From positions 1,784,417 through 1,848,416 of the forward strand of contig OW203997.1 of assembly GCA_934047225.1 (NCBI GenBank): DNA of 64,000 nucleotides, read 5' to 3'. Positions 53,601-56,600 of this stretch are shown here, in pieces. The translations under genes and the position numbers were made by a program. The notes beneath the pieces were generated by a model, which saw only the letters and a list, made by a program, of their open reading frames with translations, made no database searches and had not been told where the DNA came from. Every line of letters begins with the position of its first letter. The first letter of the stretch is position 1. The stretch is from Ypsolopha sequella (Eukaryota > Arthropoda > Insecta > Lepidoptera > Ypsolophidae).

Positions 53601-56600
53601 TTGCGACCGCATGAAAAAGTTACACTTAACATTATTACTTGCACAGCAGTAATCTTTCTCTGCATGTGTTTAATACAAACATTTAGATGTTGCAAACTTC
53701 CAAGATTCTTTCTAATCGGATTTGTGCATTGATATTCTTACGATGTTACCTTATATATTTGTTCCATATATTTTGTTCGTGCAAGATTTTCATAAAATTC
53801 TCGTTTCTCATTTCACAATTCACATTATTTCATGGACAGAGGAAGATGTGAGATACTTTCGACGTAAGTACTTTTAGAGCATGTTTGATATCGTTTGTTG
53901 TATGTGTGTGTAGTTGTCATTTATATACAAGTAGTATGGTAAAATACTGATTAAAAAAGGAATACGAAAAAATTACACCACAGCTTTATATTTCAATGTT
54001 GATTATTATTTTTAGTTCAGTTAGAATAATACGATGCACTCTACCTTCCTTGCATTGGTTAAAACAGTATGTTTTGTGTATGTAGACATATGCAGGTCCG
54101 CGGCTCGCGCCTCGCTCAGCCGGCAGCTGAGCGGGTCGGGTGCGGGGCTCGGACTGCGCGCGTGCCTCCAGCGAGCCGTGGCGAGGCAGCGGCTCCCGAG
54201 ACACTGCCCGCCCAAGGAGGTAACTATATGTGAACCCGGGTCCCAGAAAATTCTCCACTGACACTCTCCATCCATCAGCCTAGCTCGTCCACTACTGGAC
54301 ATAGGCTTTTTTAAGATTTCGCCACTCTTGGCGGTCCTCCTGATTGGATTTTACCTTGTATAATATATATTTTACCTATCATTTTAATCGTAAATATATT
54401 GCTACATAAATTAAATAAACCTTTAGTTTAGTTCATGTACATTTATTATTTTATTACATATATTTTCTTTATTAGATTAAATTTGACGTGTAAAAAGTGT
54501 ATATATCTATACCTGCTTTGCAAAATAAACTATTTGAATTTGAATTTGAATTGGAATTTGAAATGCCCAAACTCACACACGCTGGACAGGCGGGTTGGTG
54601 AGCGCGGTGTCGAACGAAACCCTCGCACGAATGACGCCGCTGCCTGTCACCAGTCTGTTTTATATAAGGGCCGGCAATGGAGATGGATAATCATCAATCG
54701 GTCCCGGAAAATCTGGTTGTGCCTGTTTGAGATTTGTCCTCTTACTCTCGTCTGAATAACTTCGTAGAGGTTTGCGAGTAAGACGGTGGTACCTCCACAG
54801 TCCATCAGCCCTACCACCTACAAAACGTCAAAGACTCGACGTACTAGTAACGTGTAGTGACATTGCAGGGTCTATCTCCGTACTCGTTCCACGAGGCGTG
54901 GGGCCAGCAACTGTTCGTCGCGCTCGGCAGAGGGCACTACGCCGACGCGCACCAGTACCTCGCGCACGCGCAGCTGCCGCCCACCTACAACACCGCCCTG
55001 CTCGTCAGCACTCAGTGAGTATTCCGCTTCGAAACTCTTGCTCAATAATTCTGTAACAGTACTATTTTGTTATGAGTTCTCGATATTTTGGCGAAATTGC
55101 GTTCGCAATTTGTTAGATCGGACACAGTGGGTTGTTTGTCGTGTTCGAGTCGATACCACCATAGTTCATAACGCAGCCGCAATGGAAAAGGATAGATCGA
55201 CTTGGTTTTGGATTCGGTCTCTCTCAGTTTTGACACACGCAGAAACTAGGATCTAGTTACGTTTATAGCATAGACAATACAGCCCAGAAAGACGTCTATT
55301 GTTCAATATCTTGCGTACAAATAATTCTGCCAACAAGCCGAGGCATGAAGAACGGAATACTGCAATCATATTGGCTCTTCCAAGGTCATTCTATCTTACG
55401 TATAGCGCTACAAACTTATCTTTCCCGAAGACGAAGACTCTAACGTAATAAATATAGAAGCCATTTTGGTTTGTCCTACTGGAACAGATAATTTTGAAGT
55501 GACAAATTGTATCTGCTGGTTCAGTCAGATGTGTTGACAGAAATCGGTCGCCTGTTATGAGCAGTCTGTAGGCTGTATTCGTCTATGGTTTATATGAGCG
55601 TTTTCCTCGTTGTTTTTTTTTCTTAGTTCTTAGCTTTCCTCCAGATGGCGCTGTCCATGTCACCATAGAAAAATATGTTTCGTAGCAATCAATGTCAAAG
55701 TGGTTTTAAGTTTGTTTGGAATCTGTGCAAATTTTGTCTTTGATTCTGTTGCTAAAGATAGGACAGTGCCATCTAGGAATCTTATTTAACACTAAATTTG
55801 ACACAAGGAAAAACGCTCAATAGGACCCTCATAAAAATAAATTAAGAACGAATTAAAATACTTTAAATGTCAGTGTTGTGTGACAGATAATGATGAAGTT
55901 TGTCTACGGTACAGTTTGCGTCAACTAAACAAGCGGGTGTGATGTTTTCTCGCCCATCCTCTCTTCATCGTCGACGCTACGAATGTTTACAACCTCCGTC
56001 TGCTTGTTTCGATCCTGACACACCTCTCGTTCCCCCAGGCACATATTCCTGTTGCGCGCGGGCACAAATAGCAGCTGGCACGTAGAGTGGGTGCTGCAAC
56101 TAGACGAGCTCATCGGAGTACCCACCATCGAGAGACAGACGCTGCGCATCAGTATCAAACAGGTGCGCATTAATGTGGACCTTTTATTGTTACAGTTAAG
56201 GCACATACGAGTATTTCAATTATAATAACGTGGTAAAACGTATTTAAATGGATAATACATGACACAGCGTCTAACACAGACCACTTAGCCGTTAGACATC
56301 TTATGAACCACGAACGAGTGAGAATTTTTTCCGCCACTGCCGGGGTGTTGCGGGGCGTTACTAAACAAGGAAATAGCTATGGGATAGTATGGAATGACAT
56401 TTTATAGTAGTGCAATTGCACTGATGTGTCGGGGAAACATTATTGCTCTCCTTACGACGTCTAATGGCGTTAGTGGTCTGTCTGTGGCGTCTAATCACGT
56501 CATCATTCAAGCGCAGAATCTATGGAAACGTCCTTTGGTTACTCAAGATCCCTATAGCTGCTTTATTTTGTCACACCATATCAGAGTATATGAATTTCAG

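Noticed and set aside
54095..54219. Alternative start of Vps13 exon 33 at the ATATGCAG acceptor
   Set aside because: From phase 1 it meets TGA after ten codons; the acceptor nine bases upstream keeps the frame and the family similarity.
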